Shown here in pieces: positions 7,330-15,842 of a DNA stretch of 64,000 nucleotides. Numbering within the stretch: the stretch's first letter is position 1; each line of letters opens with the position of its first letter. The translations under genes and the position numbers were made by a program. The DNA is taken from assembly GCF_001507855.1 (NCBI RefSeq), contig NZ_LGEN01000015.1, positions 1 through 64,000 of the forward strand, in the 5' to 3' direction. A model generated the notes under the pieces. That model was not told the origin of the DNA and did not search any database. It saw nothing but the letters and a program-made list of their open reading frames with translations. The stretch comes from Halomonas sp. 54_146 (GTDB lineage Bacteria > Pseudomonadota > Gammaproteobacteria > Pseudomonadales > Halomonadaceae).

Positions 7330-7758
7330 CTAGCCCTTCAGCAGTTGCACTAGGCCATGCCTCACATACCACACCTGCTCGGCCTGGGCGGCTGCATCTT
7401 GATTAAACCAACCATTTGCATCGCGCAGGCGGCGCTGTTCGGGTTGCATAGGCACAATACCTCGCCCTACTTCCGTGGTAATGATAATCAGCGGTGCGTT
7501 TAACTCCTCGGCACGCTGGCCTAGCGTGGCTAACTCGCGCTGCCACTGCGAACGTAAGACATCGTGTTCAGTGGCATCGAGAGCAGAGGCTAGCCACTCA
7601 AGCACGCCGATGATAACCAGTGGCCGTTCAGCCTCCAGCGCTTGATGGCAATCGCTCAAGGGGTGAACATCATTAAGCCGCCACCAGCGTGCTGAGGGAA
7701 AGCGAGCGGTTACAGTGTCTCGCTTTCCTGCACAGGCACCGCCGATGAAGAGCTGCAT
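7330..7758 (-). CDS. CobU-like protein (second, divergent copy)
   Basis: This 142-residue protein resembles CobU (adenosylcobinamide kinase/guanylyltransferase) but is shorter. Its N-terminal P-loop reads GGACAGKRD instead of GGARSGKS. The C-terminal half keeps the CobU-typical TEVGRGIVP followed by RRLRDANGWFNQ and an AAQAEQVWYV ending, a region that the other CobU at 9067 has lost. The usual RHxxxR guanylate-site region is missing. The ATG at 7756-7758 has AGGGG 7 bp upstream and lies inside the end of cobC (49-bp overlap). It is last in the cob operon. Its function could be partnering or replacing part of CobU; this is unproven. Confidence 0.75.
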   Translation of the reverse strand: MQLFIGGACAGKRDTVTARFPSARWWRLNDVHPLSDCHQALEAERPLVIIGVLEWLASALDATEHDVLRSQWQRELATLGQRAEELNAPLIIITTEVGRGIVPMQPEQRRLRDANGWFNQDAAAQAEQVWYVRHGLVQLLKG

Positions 7759-8363
7759 TGCCATTCCCCTTTTCCCTGTGCGTTGTGCTGATAAATAAGC
7801 TGCCAGCGCCGACCTTGAGCTTGATGGACAATGCCATCCCAAAAACCAATGGTTTCAAAACGCCGGCGCAGCTCACGAATCACCCCGCCGTGGGTAACAG
7901 CGAGAATTTTTTGGTGATTACCCGCGTGGGCATTGGCGGCAAGATCGTCGAGCCAGGCATCCAGGCGCGCGCGTAGCTGGCCAGAGGACTCACCACCGGG
8001 GATTTGCAGCTCGCCTACGCTATCAATCCAGGCGCGGTAGTGCGGAAGCGCTTTTAATTCGTCGTACACTTTACCTTCGTAGTCGCCAAAATCCAGCTCG
8101 CGCAGGCGCGGCTCCAAGCTTACTGCCGCGCCCTGAGTTGCCGCCTGGGACCACGCAAGAGTTTGTTGGCAACGCTGTAAATCGCTTGAGTAGATGGCAT
8201 CAAAGCGCTCTGCGGCCAGCGACTCGCGCAGTGCTAACAGCCCGGCTTCAGCATCAGGAAACAGCAGCGGAATATCTTGCTGGCCTTGATAGCGGCGCTC
8301 TAAATTCCAGGCGGTGATACCGTGGCGAACTGCCACCAGCTCCACACTAAGATCAGTAACCAA
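7710..8363 (-). CDS. cobC: Alpha-ribazole phosphatase, histidine phosphatase family
   Basis: This 217-residue phosphoglycerate-mutase-like phosphatase has the catalytic RHG (in VAVRHGITAWN), the LRELDFGDYEGK stretch, GGESSGQLRARLDAW and a second catalytic His in AVTHGGVIREL. In cobalamin assembly it removes the phosphate from alpha-ribazole-5-phosphate or adenosylcobalamin-5-phosphate. I keep the TTG at 8361-8363 because GGAGG lies 6 bp upstream, although that sequence is also coding in cobS; a GTG at 8345 is possible. It overlaps cobS by 64 bp and the CobU-like gene by 49 bp, showing a tightly packed operon. Confidence 0.87.
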   Translation of the reverse strand: MVTDLSVELVAVRHGITAWNLERRYQGQQDIPLLFPDAEAGLLALRESLAAERFDAIYSSDLQRCQQTLAWSQAATQGAAVSLEPRLRELDFGDYEGKVYDELKALPHYRAWIDSVGELQIPGGESSGQLRARLDAWLDDLAANAHAGNHQKILAVTHGGVIRELRRRFETIGFWDGIVHQAQGRRWQLIYQHNAQGKGEWQCSSSSAVPVQESETL

Positions 8364-9070
8364 AGCTCTCCTCCTTCAATGGTGGCGCCAACCATATCGC
8401 CGTTAATACCGTTAAACAGTCGCATCATGAGCCCGCGCACCAGCACCACAAACACGATGACCGTTAGCCACATGAATAGTGCGGCAGGCGCTAATAACGC
8501 GATGAACGCCAGGGGCAATAGGGCCAACGCGACGTCTTGGCCGCTAAGCGACTGCTGCCAGCTCCACGCCAAGCCTTTTTGCTGTGCACAGGGCGTTAAC
8601 ACCAGTAACGCAACGCCTGCCCAACGCCCCAGCGCGGGCACTATCAACAGCCACCACAAAGGCGCCTGATAAGCCACCAACGCCCACAGCAGCACCGCCT
8701 TCCAAGCGAGCAGAAACACCAGCGCCAGCATCCCAAAGCTGCCGACTTGCGGGTCTTTCATGATCTCCCAGCGACGCGCTAACGGCTGGTTGCTGCCTAG
8801 CGCATCGGCAATGTCCATGACGCCGTCTAAATGCAGCCCGCCGGAAAGCGCCACCCACACGCTTAACACAGCTAATGCGGTAATGGGCGCGGGTACGTTG
8901 TGCATCATGAACGCTATCAGCGCTAATACGCTGCCTATCATTAACCCCACTAGCGGATAGGCGCGCACTGCCCAGCGCCGGGTGTCAGGTGTCCAGGGAA
9001 CGGCTATGGGTATCGGAATACGGGTGAGAAATTGCAGCGCCAGCAAGGTACCAAACAGGGCGTTTTTCAA
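8300..9070 (-). CDS. cobS: Adenosylcobinamide-GDP ribazoletransferase
   Basis: This 256-residue integral membrane enzyme joins adenosylcobinamide-GDP to alpha-ribazole (phosphate), the last assembly step of adenosylcobalamin. Family marks include LQFLTRIPIP at residues 13-22, the GGLHLDGVMDIADALGS segment with its acidic residues, and MKDPQVGSFG. Several hydrophobic helices follow. The start is a TTG at 9068-9070, overlapping the cobU stop by 4 bp and preceded by GGAGGGGAGA, a strong ribosome-binding site. Confidence 0.93.
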   Translation of the reverse strand: MKNALFGTLLALQFLTRIPIPIAVPWTPDTRRWAVRAYPLVGLMIGSVLALIAFMMHNVPAPITALAVLSVWVALSGGLHLDGVMDIADALGSNQPLARRWEIMKDPQVGSFGMLALVFLLAWKAVLLWALVAYQAPLWWLLIVPALGRWAGVALLVLTPCAQQKGLAWSWQQSLSGQDVALALLPLAFIALLAPAALFMWLTVIVFVVLVRGLMMRLFNGINGDMVGATIEGGELWLLILVWSWWQFATVSPPGI

Positions 9071-9621
9071 ATTCTCCCCTCCTTCGCATGCTCAGACGTC
9101 TGATCTTTCCACTCCAGTGCACAGCCTGCGGTCACCTCGACTACCGAATCGGCTTCCGCTGCCAGCCAACGGTGAGTCCGCTGGAGAAAGGCCAGATAGC
9201 GCCAGGTTTCAGCACCGCTGGGCGGCAGCGCTTCATTGATATCATTAGAGACAATGACCAGCTGTATGCTCCGTGTTTGGGCATCCTTGAGTGCATTAGC
9301 CAGCAGCGCTAAGCCCTGCTCTTCGCTCAAGTCGCTGGCATACAAGACCTGGCTGGCCCATAGCGTTAGGCAATCCAACAGTACGGCGCCTCCGCTTGGC
9401 ACGTTGGCCATCGCTTGATCAATGGCCAGCGGTGCTTCAATGGTTACCCATTTAGCGTTACGGCTTATTTGATGCCGGGCGACGCGGTCCGCCATTTCGG
9501 TGTCATACACCTGGGCGGTCGCAATGTAGTAGCCGCTGGCGCTGCCCGCCGCGCTGAGCACACGCCGTTCGGCAACGTCACTTTTACCGGAACGGGCGCC
9601 CCCGCTAACAAAGACAATCAT
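9067..9621 (-). CDS. cobU: Adenosylcobinamide kinase / guanylyltransferase
   Basis: This 184-residue enzyme phosphorylates adenosylcobinamide and then attaches GMP. The P-loop GGARSGKS is at residues 7-14, and the guanylylation-site region appears as RVARHQISRNAKWVTIEAP, with the expected His in ARHQ. The later CobU motif normally reading NEVGxGIVP is altered to NDINEALPP, and the C-terminus (LEWK onward) is unusual. It overlaps cobD by 17 bp and cobS by 4 bp. The shorter CobU-like protein at the end of the operon keeps the motif this one lacks. Confidence 0.9.
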   Translation of the reverse strand: MIVFVSGGARSGKSDVAERRVLSAAGSASGYYIATAQVYDTEMADRVARHQISRNAKWVTIEAPLAIDQAMANVPSGGAVLLDCLTLWASQVLYASDLSEEQGLALLANALKDAQTRSIQLVIVSNDINEALPPSGAETWRYLAFLQRTHRWLAAEADSVVEVTAGCALEWKDQTSEHAKEGRI

Positions 9622-10720
9622 GCAGCACCTTTAGCAATCGATTATTAGCAGGCCCATCGCGCAGCGCTAAGCGCAGCCAGTCACCGTCCAGGCCTGGAAA
9701 ACTATAGGTGTGACGCGCCAGCACTCCGTGACGCAGCAAACGTTCAAACAGTCGCGCGCTGGTCATTCCCTGAATGCGCTTTGCAGCCTCAGGCCGCACC
9801 AGAAAAAAGCAGCTGTGACTGGGCACCACGTCAAGCCCTTGCGCTTTCAGTGCTTTGGTCATGCGTGGCTGCTCGCTAGCCAACCACTGCTGGGTTTGGC
9901 GGGCAAACGCTCTATCCGCCAGCAGCGGAGCGACTAGCTCAGCAGCAAGGTGATTAACACTCCAGGGCGGCTGATGGGCAGCCATCGTTGTGATTAACGA
10001 CTCACTGGCCAACACATAGCCTAAGCGTAGCCCCGGCAAGGTGTAAAACTTGGTCATGGAACGCAGCAGAATAAGCTGAGGGTAGCGCTCCATCAGCGGT
10101 GTTAATGCATCCACTCCCAGCGCTAAATCGATAAAGGCTTCATCCACCACCACCTGGGTAGCGGTTGTTTGCGTATGCGCCAGCAGGGCCTTAATCGTAT
10201 CTAACGACATCAGCGTGCCGGTTGGATTGTTGGGGCGGCAGAGAAACACCACGTCGGCGTTTGTGGCTTTCTCCAGCAGATCGTCAACCTCGCAGACAAA
10301 ATGCGGCGCGTGCAACACATGCTCGGTCATGTTCAAGCGATGAGCAGAACACGCTCTGGCGTATTCCCCAAAACTGGGAGCTAATAATAAGGCCCGCCCA
10401 CCGGCATGCAACGCAGCGGCCATAAAAATGGCTTCCGCCCCACCATTGGTGAGTAGCACCTGCGCCGGTTGAACGCCGTTATCGGCAGCGATAGCTTGCC
10501 TTGCGGCGCGATAATCGGGTGCGGGATAGCGGCTTAGGCCATCAAACCGCTGAGCAAGCCACGCGGCCACCCACTTGGGCGGCCCCAACGGATTGAGGTT
10601 AGCGCTAACATCTTCAAAGGCATGGTTGGCGGGCAGCCCAAAGCGTTGAAGTAGCGCTGTGGCTTGACCACCATGGGCTGGCCAGCTAACAGCGTTATCC
10701 CTATTGGACATCCCGCTCAT
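9605..10720 (-). CDS. cobD: L-threonine-O-3-phosphate decarboxylase
   Basis: This 371-residue PLP enzyme of the aminotransferase I/II fold makes (R)-1-amino-2-propanol O-2-phosphate, the linker of the cobalamin nucleotide loop. Marks are NLNPLGPPKWV near the start, the CRPNNPTG loop, VVDEAFIDL, and the PLP-binding Lys in SMTKFYTLPGLRLGY. The product feeds CbiB, encoded directly upstream. I chose the ATG at 10718-10720 because it forms a 4-bp ATGA overlap with the cbiB stop; an ATG at 10711 with GGAG upstream is equally plausible. A longer open frame upstream lies inside the repetitive end of cbiB. Confidence 0.9.
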   Translation of the reverse strand: MSGMSNRDNAVSWPAHGGQATALLQRFGLPANHAFEDVSANLNPLGPPKWVAAWLAQRFDGLSRYPAPDYRAARQAIAADNGVQPAQVLLTNGGAEAIFMAAALHAGGRALLLAPSFGEYARACSAHRLNMTEHVLHAPHFVCEVDDLLEKATNADVVFLCRPNNPTGTLMSLDTIKALLAHTQTTATQVVVDEAFIDLALGVDALTPLMERYPQLILLRSMTKFYTLPGLRLGYVLASESLITTMAAHQPPWSVNHLAAELVAPLLADRAFARQTQQWLASEQPRMTKALKAQGLDVVPSHSCFFLVRPEAAKRIQGMTSARLFERLLRHGVLARHTYSFPGLDGDWLRLALRDGPANNRLLKVLHDCLC

Positions 10721-11730
10721 CTCCATATCCATACCGCCATCAGCACGCTCATCAGCACACTCATCAACACGCTCATCAACAGAAAAAACAGCAGCCAAGC
10801 GCCGTGCATTAAACGCACGGTGGCCGTGATATGGACTAAGCGCAGCGGCTCAAGGGGTTCACCTAGCGTAGCGCGATGGGAAGCCACGCCCTGATAGAAA
10901 TTGGTGCCACCTAACCGCACGCCGAGCAAACGGGCCACCATGGCCTCCGGCCAACCGGCATTGGGGCTTGGGTGGCCCGGCGCATCGCGGCGGGTGCCCT
11001 GCAGCGCACCCTTCCAGCGCAGGGATAAAACACCCGAAATACTCAATAGCAGGCCAGCGACCCATAGGCAAAGCGCGGTTAACCGCGCGGGAATCCAGTT
11101 GGCCACATCATCCAGCTTGGCAGAGGCAAAACCAAAATCGGCATAGCGCTGGTTTTTGTAGCCTACCATCGAATCTAGGGTATTCACCGCCTTGTACGCC
11201 AGCGCCAGCGGTGCCCCGCCGATAAGCGCAAAAAACAGCGGCGCGGTAATGCCATCCACGGTATTTTCCGCCACGGTTTCCACTGTTCCCCGGGTAATTT
11301 CTGCCTCATCTAAGGCTTGGGTATCACGCCCGACAATCATTCCCAATGCTTGGCGTGCGGCGGGCAAATCGCCTTGGCTAAGCGGCTCTACCACTGCGCA
11401 GGCCGCATCGCCCAAGCCTTTAATCGCCAGCGTCGTGGAAAGCAGCCAAAGCTCGGCAACCAACGCCAAACCTGGGTGCAGCCTGGCTAACCATACGAGA
11501 AGTAACCAGCTAGAAAACCATACACCGCCGACCATCGAAACGGTTAGGAAAGCGCCGCTTACCCTGCGCTGCTGCGCCGTGCCGCGATTCCAAAGCCGCT
11601 CATAATGGCTGATCGCCCGCCCCATCAGTACCACCGGGTGCGGCAACGAGCGCGGGTCGCCAACGATCAAGTCGATGACAATCGCAATGGCCACCAGCCC
11701 GACGGTTGAGAGTAATACCGACGTTAACAC
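10717..11730 (-). CDS. cbiB: Adenosylcobinamide-phosphate synthase
   Basis: This 337-residue membrane protein attaches aminopropanol (phosphate) to adenosylcobyric acid. Family marks are DLIVGDPRSLPHPVVLMGR at residues 20-38, the GTVETVAENTVDGITAPLFF block, and the KAVNTLDSMVGYKN segment. The C-terminal helix is built of LMSV repeats encoded by 12-bp tandem units (10741-10782). The GTG at 11728-11730 overlaps the cbiZ stop by 7 bp. The sixth residue block of the mature family is intact, so the odd tail is probably tolerated rather than damaging. Confidence 0.92.
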   Translation of the reverse strand: MLTSVLLSTVGLVAIAIVIDLIVGDPRSLPHPVVLMGRAISHYERLWNRGTAQQRRVSGAFLTVSMVGGVWFSSWLLLVWLARLHPGLALVAELWLLSTTLAIKGLGDAACAVVEPLSQGDLPAARQALGMIVGRDTQALDEAEITRGTVETVAENTVDGITAPLFFALIGGAPLALAYKAVNTLDSMVGYKNQRYADFGFASAKLDDVANWIPARLTALCLWVAGLLLSISGVLSLRWKGALQGTRRDAPGHPSPNAGWPEAMVARLLGVRLGGTNFYQGVASHRATLGEPLEPLRLVHITATVRLMHGAWLLFFLLMSVLMSVLMSVLMAVWIWR

Positions 11731-12440
11731 GCTGACGCCCTCTGTAGTGAAAGCGACAGCGAGCCCAACGTTGCTTGGTAAACCGCCTCACCCAGTGCGC
11801 GCCCAAGAAGGGTGCCAGAACCGGCATAGGGCGTGGCGTCGCCACGCTGCGTTGCCGCAATAGAGACACTGTCGGTAGAAGTACCCGTGGCAGGCGTTCC
11901 GCTATACGGATCTTTGACGCCTACTTGCCTAAGCGCCTGCACTTTGGCTTCCGTTGCCGACAAACAAGCGTTGACTAACGCGCCATCCGTTAGCTGGGCA
12001 TCTAAAAAGACAAACGTATTAATGGTGCCAACCTTAGGCGTGGCGCGCAGCACCAAGCGAGGGTCGTCTTGGTTTGAAACGCTAATATCAACCGCATTTC
12101 CCACCCCGGCGGTAACCAGCGCCATCACGCCATTGGGTAGATTGCCCAGCGGCCTGCTAACCACGCAAGCATTGGTTAAATGCACGGCAGTCATCATGGC
12201 TACCGATGTCAGCGGCAAGCCTTGGGCCAATAACCACTGCGCTAAATCTTCGTTTGGAGTGTGGCCATCGTAGTGCTTACCAACGTGGAAATTCGCGAAA
12301 TGACGCACCCGGCCAAAGCCCTCACCCACAAGCGCACTGCTAAGGACACGCAGCGGCATAGCAGAGGTGATCGCTAGGCAGTGCTCGCTGCGGGCAAGCG
12401 ATAAAGGCTGGCTAAACGGCAGCGTTTCCACCGCGCTCAC
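11724..12440 (-). CDS. cbiZ: Adenosylcobinamide amidohydrolase
   Basis: This 238-residue protein matches the CbiZ family, which cleaves the aminopropanol side chain of adenosylcobinamide (or pseudo-cobalamin) to give adenosylcobyric acid so that the corrinoid can be rebuilt. Visible family stretches are FANFHVGKHYDG, TAVHLTNACV, MALVTAGVGNAVD, GTINTFVFLD and the C-terminal GTSTDSVSIA with surrounding Gly/Thr/Asp residues. It starts at a GTG (12438-12440) with a 4-bp GTGA overlap with cobT. Its presence marks this as a salvage and remodelling operon rather than only late synthesis. Confidence 0.88.
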   Translation of the reverse strand: MSAVETLPFSQPLSLARSEHCLAITSAMPLRVLSSALVGEGFGRVRHFANFHVGKHYDGHTPNEDLAQWLLAQGLPLTSVAMMTAVHLTNACVVSRPLGNLPNGVMALVTAGVGNAVDISVSNQDDPRLVLRATPKVGTINTFVFLDAQLTDGALVNACLSATEAKVQALRQVGVKDPYSGTPATGTSTDSVSIAATQRGDATPYAGSGTLLGRALGEAVYQATLGSLSLSLQRASAC

Positions 12441-13486
12441 TGTGCGGCTTTAGGGCTAATGCCTGCATCGGCAAAAGAGGCCATTTCGTTGAGCATGGCG
12501 GCCGCCGCCTGCAGTAGCGGAAACGCCAGCGCTGCGCCGCTCCCTTCGCCAAGGCGCATACCCAGTGAGAGCAGCGGCTTAGCGTCAAGCGCTTCTAGCG
12601 CCGTGGCGTGGCCCGGCTCATGTGAACGGTGGCCAAATATCAGGTAATCACGCACTAATGGGCAAAGGCGGCAGGCCGTAAGTGCTGCCACTGTGGCGAT
12701 AAAACCATCCACAATAGCGGGCGTGCGATGCGCCGCCGAGGCTAAATAAGCCCCGGTCATCGCGGCAATTTCAAGGCCGCCCAGCTTGGTGAGTACGTCT
12801 AAGGGGTCGTCTGCGTTGGCTTGGCGGGCACCTAGCGCACGCTCAATCACCGCGACTTTATGCGTTAGCTGTGTGCTATTAATGCCGGTACCGGCACCCA
12901 CTACCTGGGCCACCGACACACCTGTAAAAGCCGCCAGCATGGCACTGCTGGCAGTGGTATTGGCAATCCCCATTTCGCCCACGATTATGCAGTTGGCCCC
13001 TGCCTTTTTTGCGCGCTCAACCGCCGCCACCCCTTGCTCAATCGCCGCTAAGGCCTCATCGGCGTGCATGGCATCTTCGACTACCATGTTGGCCGTACTC
13101 GCCCGCACTTTAGCCAGGGTAACGCCAGGCAGCGTTAACGTAGAGGCAACGCCCACATCGACGATTTCTACTTCAGCACCAATTTGCCGGGCAAATACAT
13201 TAATGGCAGCGCCACCCTGGGTAAAGTTGACCACCATTTGCTCGGTGACTTCCTGGGGAAACGCGGAAACACCCTCGCTGGCGACCCCATGGTCAGCGGC
13301 AAACACCACAATATGTGGCGGTGAGACGCTAGGCTTAGCCTTACCGGTGATGGCGCCAAGCTGAATTGCCAAGGCTTCTAGCTCGCCCAAGCTGCCGGGG
13401 GGCTTGGTCAGCGTATCCAGGTAGGCGCGCGTTTCTTCACCGGCATTAAAATCAACTGACTGAATGTGGTCAACAATGGCGTGCAT
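12437..13486 (-). CDS. cobT: Nicotinate-nucleotide:dimethylbenzimidazole phosphoribosyltransferase
   Basis: This 349-residue cytosolic enzyme activates the lower ligand to alpha-ribazole phosphate. It shows LTKPPGSLGELEALA near residues 26-40, VVFAADHGVASEGVSAFP, the glycine-rich GEMGIANTTASSAM block, and the catalytic Glu expected near the end in LGMRLGEGSGAAL. An ATG at 13484-13486 follows a GGAG. It is the first gene of the cob operon; the 268 bp to the divergent edd gene must hold its promoter. I see no second riboswitch there. Confidence 0.95.
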   Translation of the reverse strand: MHAIVDHIQSVDFNAGEETRAYLDTLTKPPGSLGELEALAIQLGAITGKAKPSVSPPHIVVFAADHGVASEGVSAFPQEVTEQMVVNFTQGGAAINVFARQIGAEVEIVDVGVASTLTLPGVTLAKVRASTANMVVEDAMHADEALAAIEQGVAAVERAKKAGANCIIVGEMGIANTTASSAMLAAFTGVSVAQVVGAGTGINSTQLTHKVAVIERALGARQANADDPLDVLTKLGGLEIAAMTGAYLASAAHRTPAIVDGFIATVAALTACRLCPLVRDYLIFGHRSHEPGHATALEALDAKPLLSLGMRLGEGSGAALAFPLLQAAAAMLNEMASFADAGISPKAAQ

Positions 13487-13643
13487 ACAGGCTCCGGTTC
13501 AATACCTTCAACGTCAAAGCGCAAAATAGTAGCAAAATCCTGGATGCTATACTGGCTATTTCACTAGCGGATCTTCCAATCTGTGCGGTCTTTTTAGCTA
13601 TACCTACACATCTTGGCGTGCTGCAATTAACACAACGAAAAAA

Positions 13644-13658
13644 GGTAATAAAACCACA
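13644..13658. promoter_or_regulatory. HexR-like box 1 upstream of edd
   Basis: Reverse complement reads TGTGGTTTTATTACC. It resembles the HexR operator family (TGTAAT-type arms around an AT core) that controls Entner-Doudoroff genes in gammaproteobacteria. It lies about 97 bp before edd and shares its pattern with a second box 60 bp downstream. This is a motif read by eye, and no hexR gene is in the window. Confidence 0.4.
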
Positions 13659-13703
13659 AATCAGGTTTTTATTGCCGTAAATTCTCTTATATAGCCGAAA
13701 AAA

Positions 13704-13718
13704 AGTAAAATAACTACA
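13704..13718. promoter_or_regulatory. HexR-like box 2 upstream of edd
   Basis: Reverse complement reads TGTAGTTATTTTACT, matching box 1 at TGTrGTTwTwTTAC. It sits 37 bp before the edd start codon, where bound repressor would block RNA polymerase. The pair spaced 60 bp apart strengthens the case over a single chance match. Confidence 0.42.
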
Positions 13719-13754
13719 ATATTCATTCGCCGTCTCTATCACGCAGAGGTCCCT

Positions 13755-15644
13755 ATGCCGAGCCCAACACCTGCCACTTTAAACCCCACCGTTGCTGAGG
13801 TTACCCAGCGCATTCGTGAGCGTTCTGCTGAGCGGCGCGCGCTCTATGAGCGCCGCATGGCCGACCAGCACACGCGGGGCGTGCATCGTGGTGAGCTAAG
13901 CTGCGGCAACTTGGCCCACGGTTTCGCTGCCTGCAACCCGCACGATAAGAACGAACTTAAGCTGATGAACAGCGCCAACCTCGGCATTATTTCCGCCTAC
14001 AACGATATGCTCTCGGCACACCAACCGCTGGCAACATTCCCCGAGATAATTAAAGATGCTGCTCGGCAGATGGGTTCCACCGCCCAGTTCGCCGGTGGCG
14101 TGCCCGCCATGTGTGACGGCGTGACCCAAGGCCAGCCGGGCATGGAACTCTCGCTGTTTTCCCGTGATGTAATAGCCATGGCCACGGCTATCGGTCTTTC
14201 GCACAACATGTTTGATGCCGCGCTTTACCTGGGCGTGTGCGACAAGATCGTTCCAGGGCTGTTTATTGGTGCAGCGCGTTTTGGCCACCTACCCGCCATG
14301 TTTATACCCGCCGGCCCCATGCCCAGCGGCCTGCCCAATAAAGAAAAGGCGCGTATTCGCCAGCTTTATGCCGAAGGCAAAGTCGGCCGTGCTGAGCTGC
14401 TAGAGGCGGAGTCTGCGTCTTACCACAGCCCCGGCACCTGCACCTTTTACGGCACCGCTAACTCGAACCAGCTCATGATGGAGATGATGGGCTTACACCT
14501 GCCAGGCACTTCTTTTGTGAACCCAGGCACCGAGATGCGCGAAGCGCTAACCCGCTACGCCACCGAGCAGGCCATTCGCAACACCGAACCCGGCGGCAGC
14601 TATCGCCCGTTTTATAAGCAGATTGATGAGCGCGCCATTGTCAACGCCGTGGTGGGGCTGCTGGCCTCGGGCGGCTCCACCAACCACACGCTGCATTTGA
14701 CCGCCATGGCCGCCGCCGCGGGCATTACCCTGAACTGGGACGACTTCACGGCGCTTTCTGCGGTCACCCCCAGCCTGATGCAGGTTTACCCCAACGGCCA
14801 GGCGGATATCAACCACTTCCAGGCGGCGGGCGGCATGAGCTATTTGTTCCGCGAGCTGTTAGGCGCAGGCTTGATTCACAGCGATATCTCCACCGTATTG
14901 GGCACCGAGCTCACCGCCTACACCCAAGAGCCCTTCCTGGAAGACGGCAAAATCGTTTGGCGCGAAGGCCCCGAAAACAGCCTGGATGAAGAGGTGCTGC
15001 GCCCAGTGGCGAACCCCTTCGCCGCTACCGGCGGCCTGACCGTCATACAGGGCAACCTCGGCCGTGGCGTGATCAAAGTATCTGCAGTGGCCGAAGCACA
15101 TCGCGTGGTAGAAGCAGCGGTGAAAATATTTGAAGACCAAAACGAGATGAAAGCCGCGTTTGAATCCGGCGAGCTGGATCGCGATGTCATTGTGGTGGTG
15201 CGCTTTCAAGGCCCCAAAGCCAACGGCATGCCCGAATTACACAAACTAACGCCGTTCTTAGGTGTGCTGCAAGACCGTGGCTTTAAAGTAGCGCTGGTCA
15301 CCGATGGGCGCATGTCTGGCGCTTCCGGCAAAGTACCAGCGGCCATTCACATCAGCCCCGAAGCCCTGGACGGCGGCGGGCTTGCCAAGCTGCGCGATGG
15401 CGATATTGTACGTTTGGATGCCAACACCGGCACCTTAGAAGCCAACATCGACCCCGCTAGCTGGGCTAAGCGGGAACTGGCCACCGGCAACCTTGCCCAC
15501 TATCACATCGGCATGGGTCGCGAGCTATTTGGCGGCTTCCGCCATTTGGCCATGCGTGGCGAAGAAGGCGCGGGCGGGTTTGGCGGGTTTGAAGCCGACG
15601 ACCTTGCCCGCCAAGAGGGTCAGATATTACAAGAGGATGCTTGA
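13755..15644 (+). CDS. edd: Phosphogluconate dehydratase
   Basis: This 629-residue Fe-S dehydratase of the IlvD/Edd family converts 6-phosphogluconate to KDPG. It has the cluster and active-site cysteines in [14 protein letters not shown] and [17 protein letters not shown], plus [10 protein letters not shown] and the C-terminal [15 protein letters not shown]. Its length fits Edd (about 600) better than IlvD. It starts at an ATG after AGAGG. The gene stands alone on the plus strand, divergent from cobT; its pathway partners eda, pgl and zwf are nearby on the minus strand. Confidence 0.95.
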   Translation: MPSPTPATLNPTVAEVTQRIRERSAERRALYERRMADQHTRGVHRGELSCGNLAHGFAACNPHDKNELKLMNSANLGIISAYNDMLSAHQPLATFPEIIKDAARQMGSTAQFAGGVPAMCDGVTQGQPGMELSLFSRDVIAMATAIGLSHNMFDAALYLGVCDKIVPGLFIGAARFGHLPAMFIPAGPMPSGLPNKEKARIRQLYAEGKVGRAELLEAESASYHSPGTCTFYGTANSNQLMMEMMGLHLPGTSFVNPGTEMREALTRYATEQAIRNTEPGGSYRPFYKQIDERAIVNAVVGLLASGGSTNHTLHLTAMAAAAGITLNWDDFTALSAVTPSLMQVYPNGQADINHFQAAGGMSYLFRELLGAGLIHSDISTVLGTELTAYTQEPFLEDGKIVWREGPENSLDEEVLRPVANPFAATGGLTVIQGNLGRGVIKVSAVAEAHRVVEAAVKIFEDQNEMKAAFESGELDRDVIVVVRFQGPKANGMPELHKLTPFLGVLQDRGFKVALVTDGRMSGASGKVPAAIHISPEALDGGGLAKLRDGDIVRLDANTGTLEANIDPASWAKRELATGNLAHYHIGMGRELFGGFRHLAMRGEEGAGGFGGFEADDLARQEGQILQEDA

Positions 15645-15736
15645 GACGAGCGGCTTTAATCAGCGATCTCGCGTGATCGAGGCGATACGGAACACTGAAC
15701 ACGCGTGATCTCAGGAGTATGGGCCTGTTTGACCAT

Positions 15737-15773
15737 CTAGCTCGGTGACCGACTAAGCGGCCACCGAGGCTAG
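15737..15773. repeat. Imperfect inverted repeat between edd and ppa
   Basis: CTAGCTCGGTG at 15737-15747 pairs with CACCGAGGCTAG at 15762-15773 (one bulged base), with a 14-bp loop that itself contains a smaller GACC/GGCC-type pairing. It lies between two convergent genes and could act as a shared transcript end, but there is no T-run. A REP-like element is the alternative. Confidence 0.4.
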
Positions 15774-15842
15774 TTGGGCAGCGGCAACGATATGTTGAAA
15801 AGCGCCACTTTCAATTACCGCGGTTTGAATATCACTCCATCG

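Noticed and set aside
7305..7406. A 33-codon plus-strand frame with an excellent AAAGGAGG ribosome-binding site
   Set aside because: It overlaps the minus-strand promoter (the -35 TTGACC is the reverse complement of part of this site) and lies antisense to the end of the CobU-like gene; the peptide has no recognisable features.
13470..13742. 90-codon minus-strand frame over the cobT-edd promoter region
   Set aside because: Low-complexity composition, no similarity, and it overlaps the cobT start; the region is better read as a divergent promoter.
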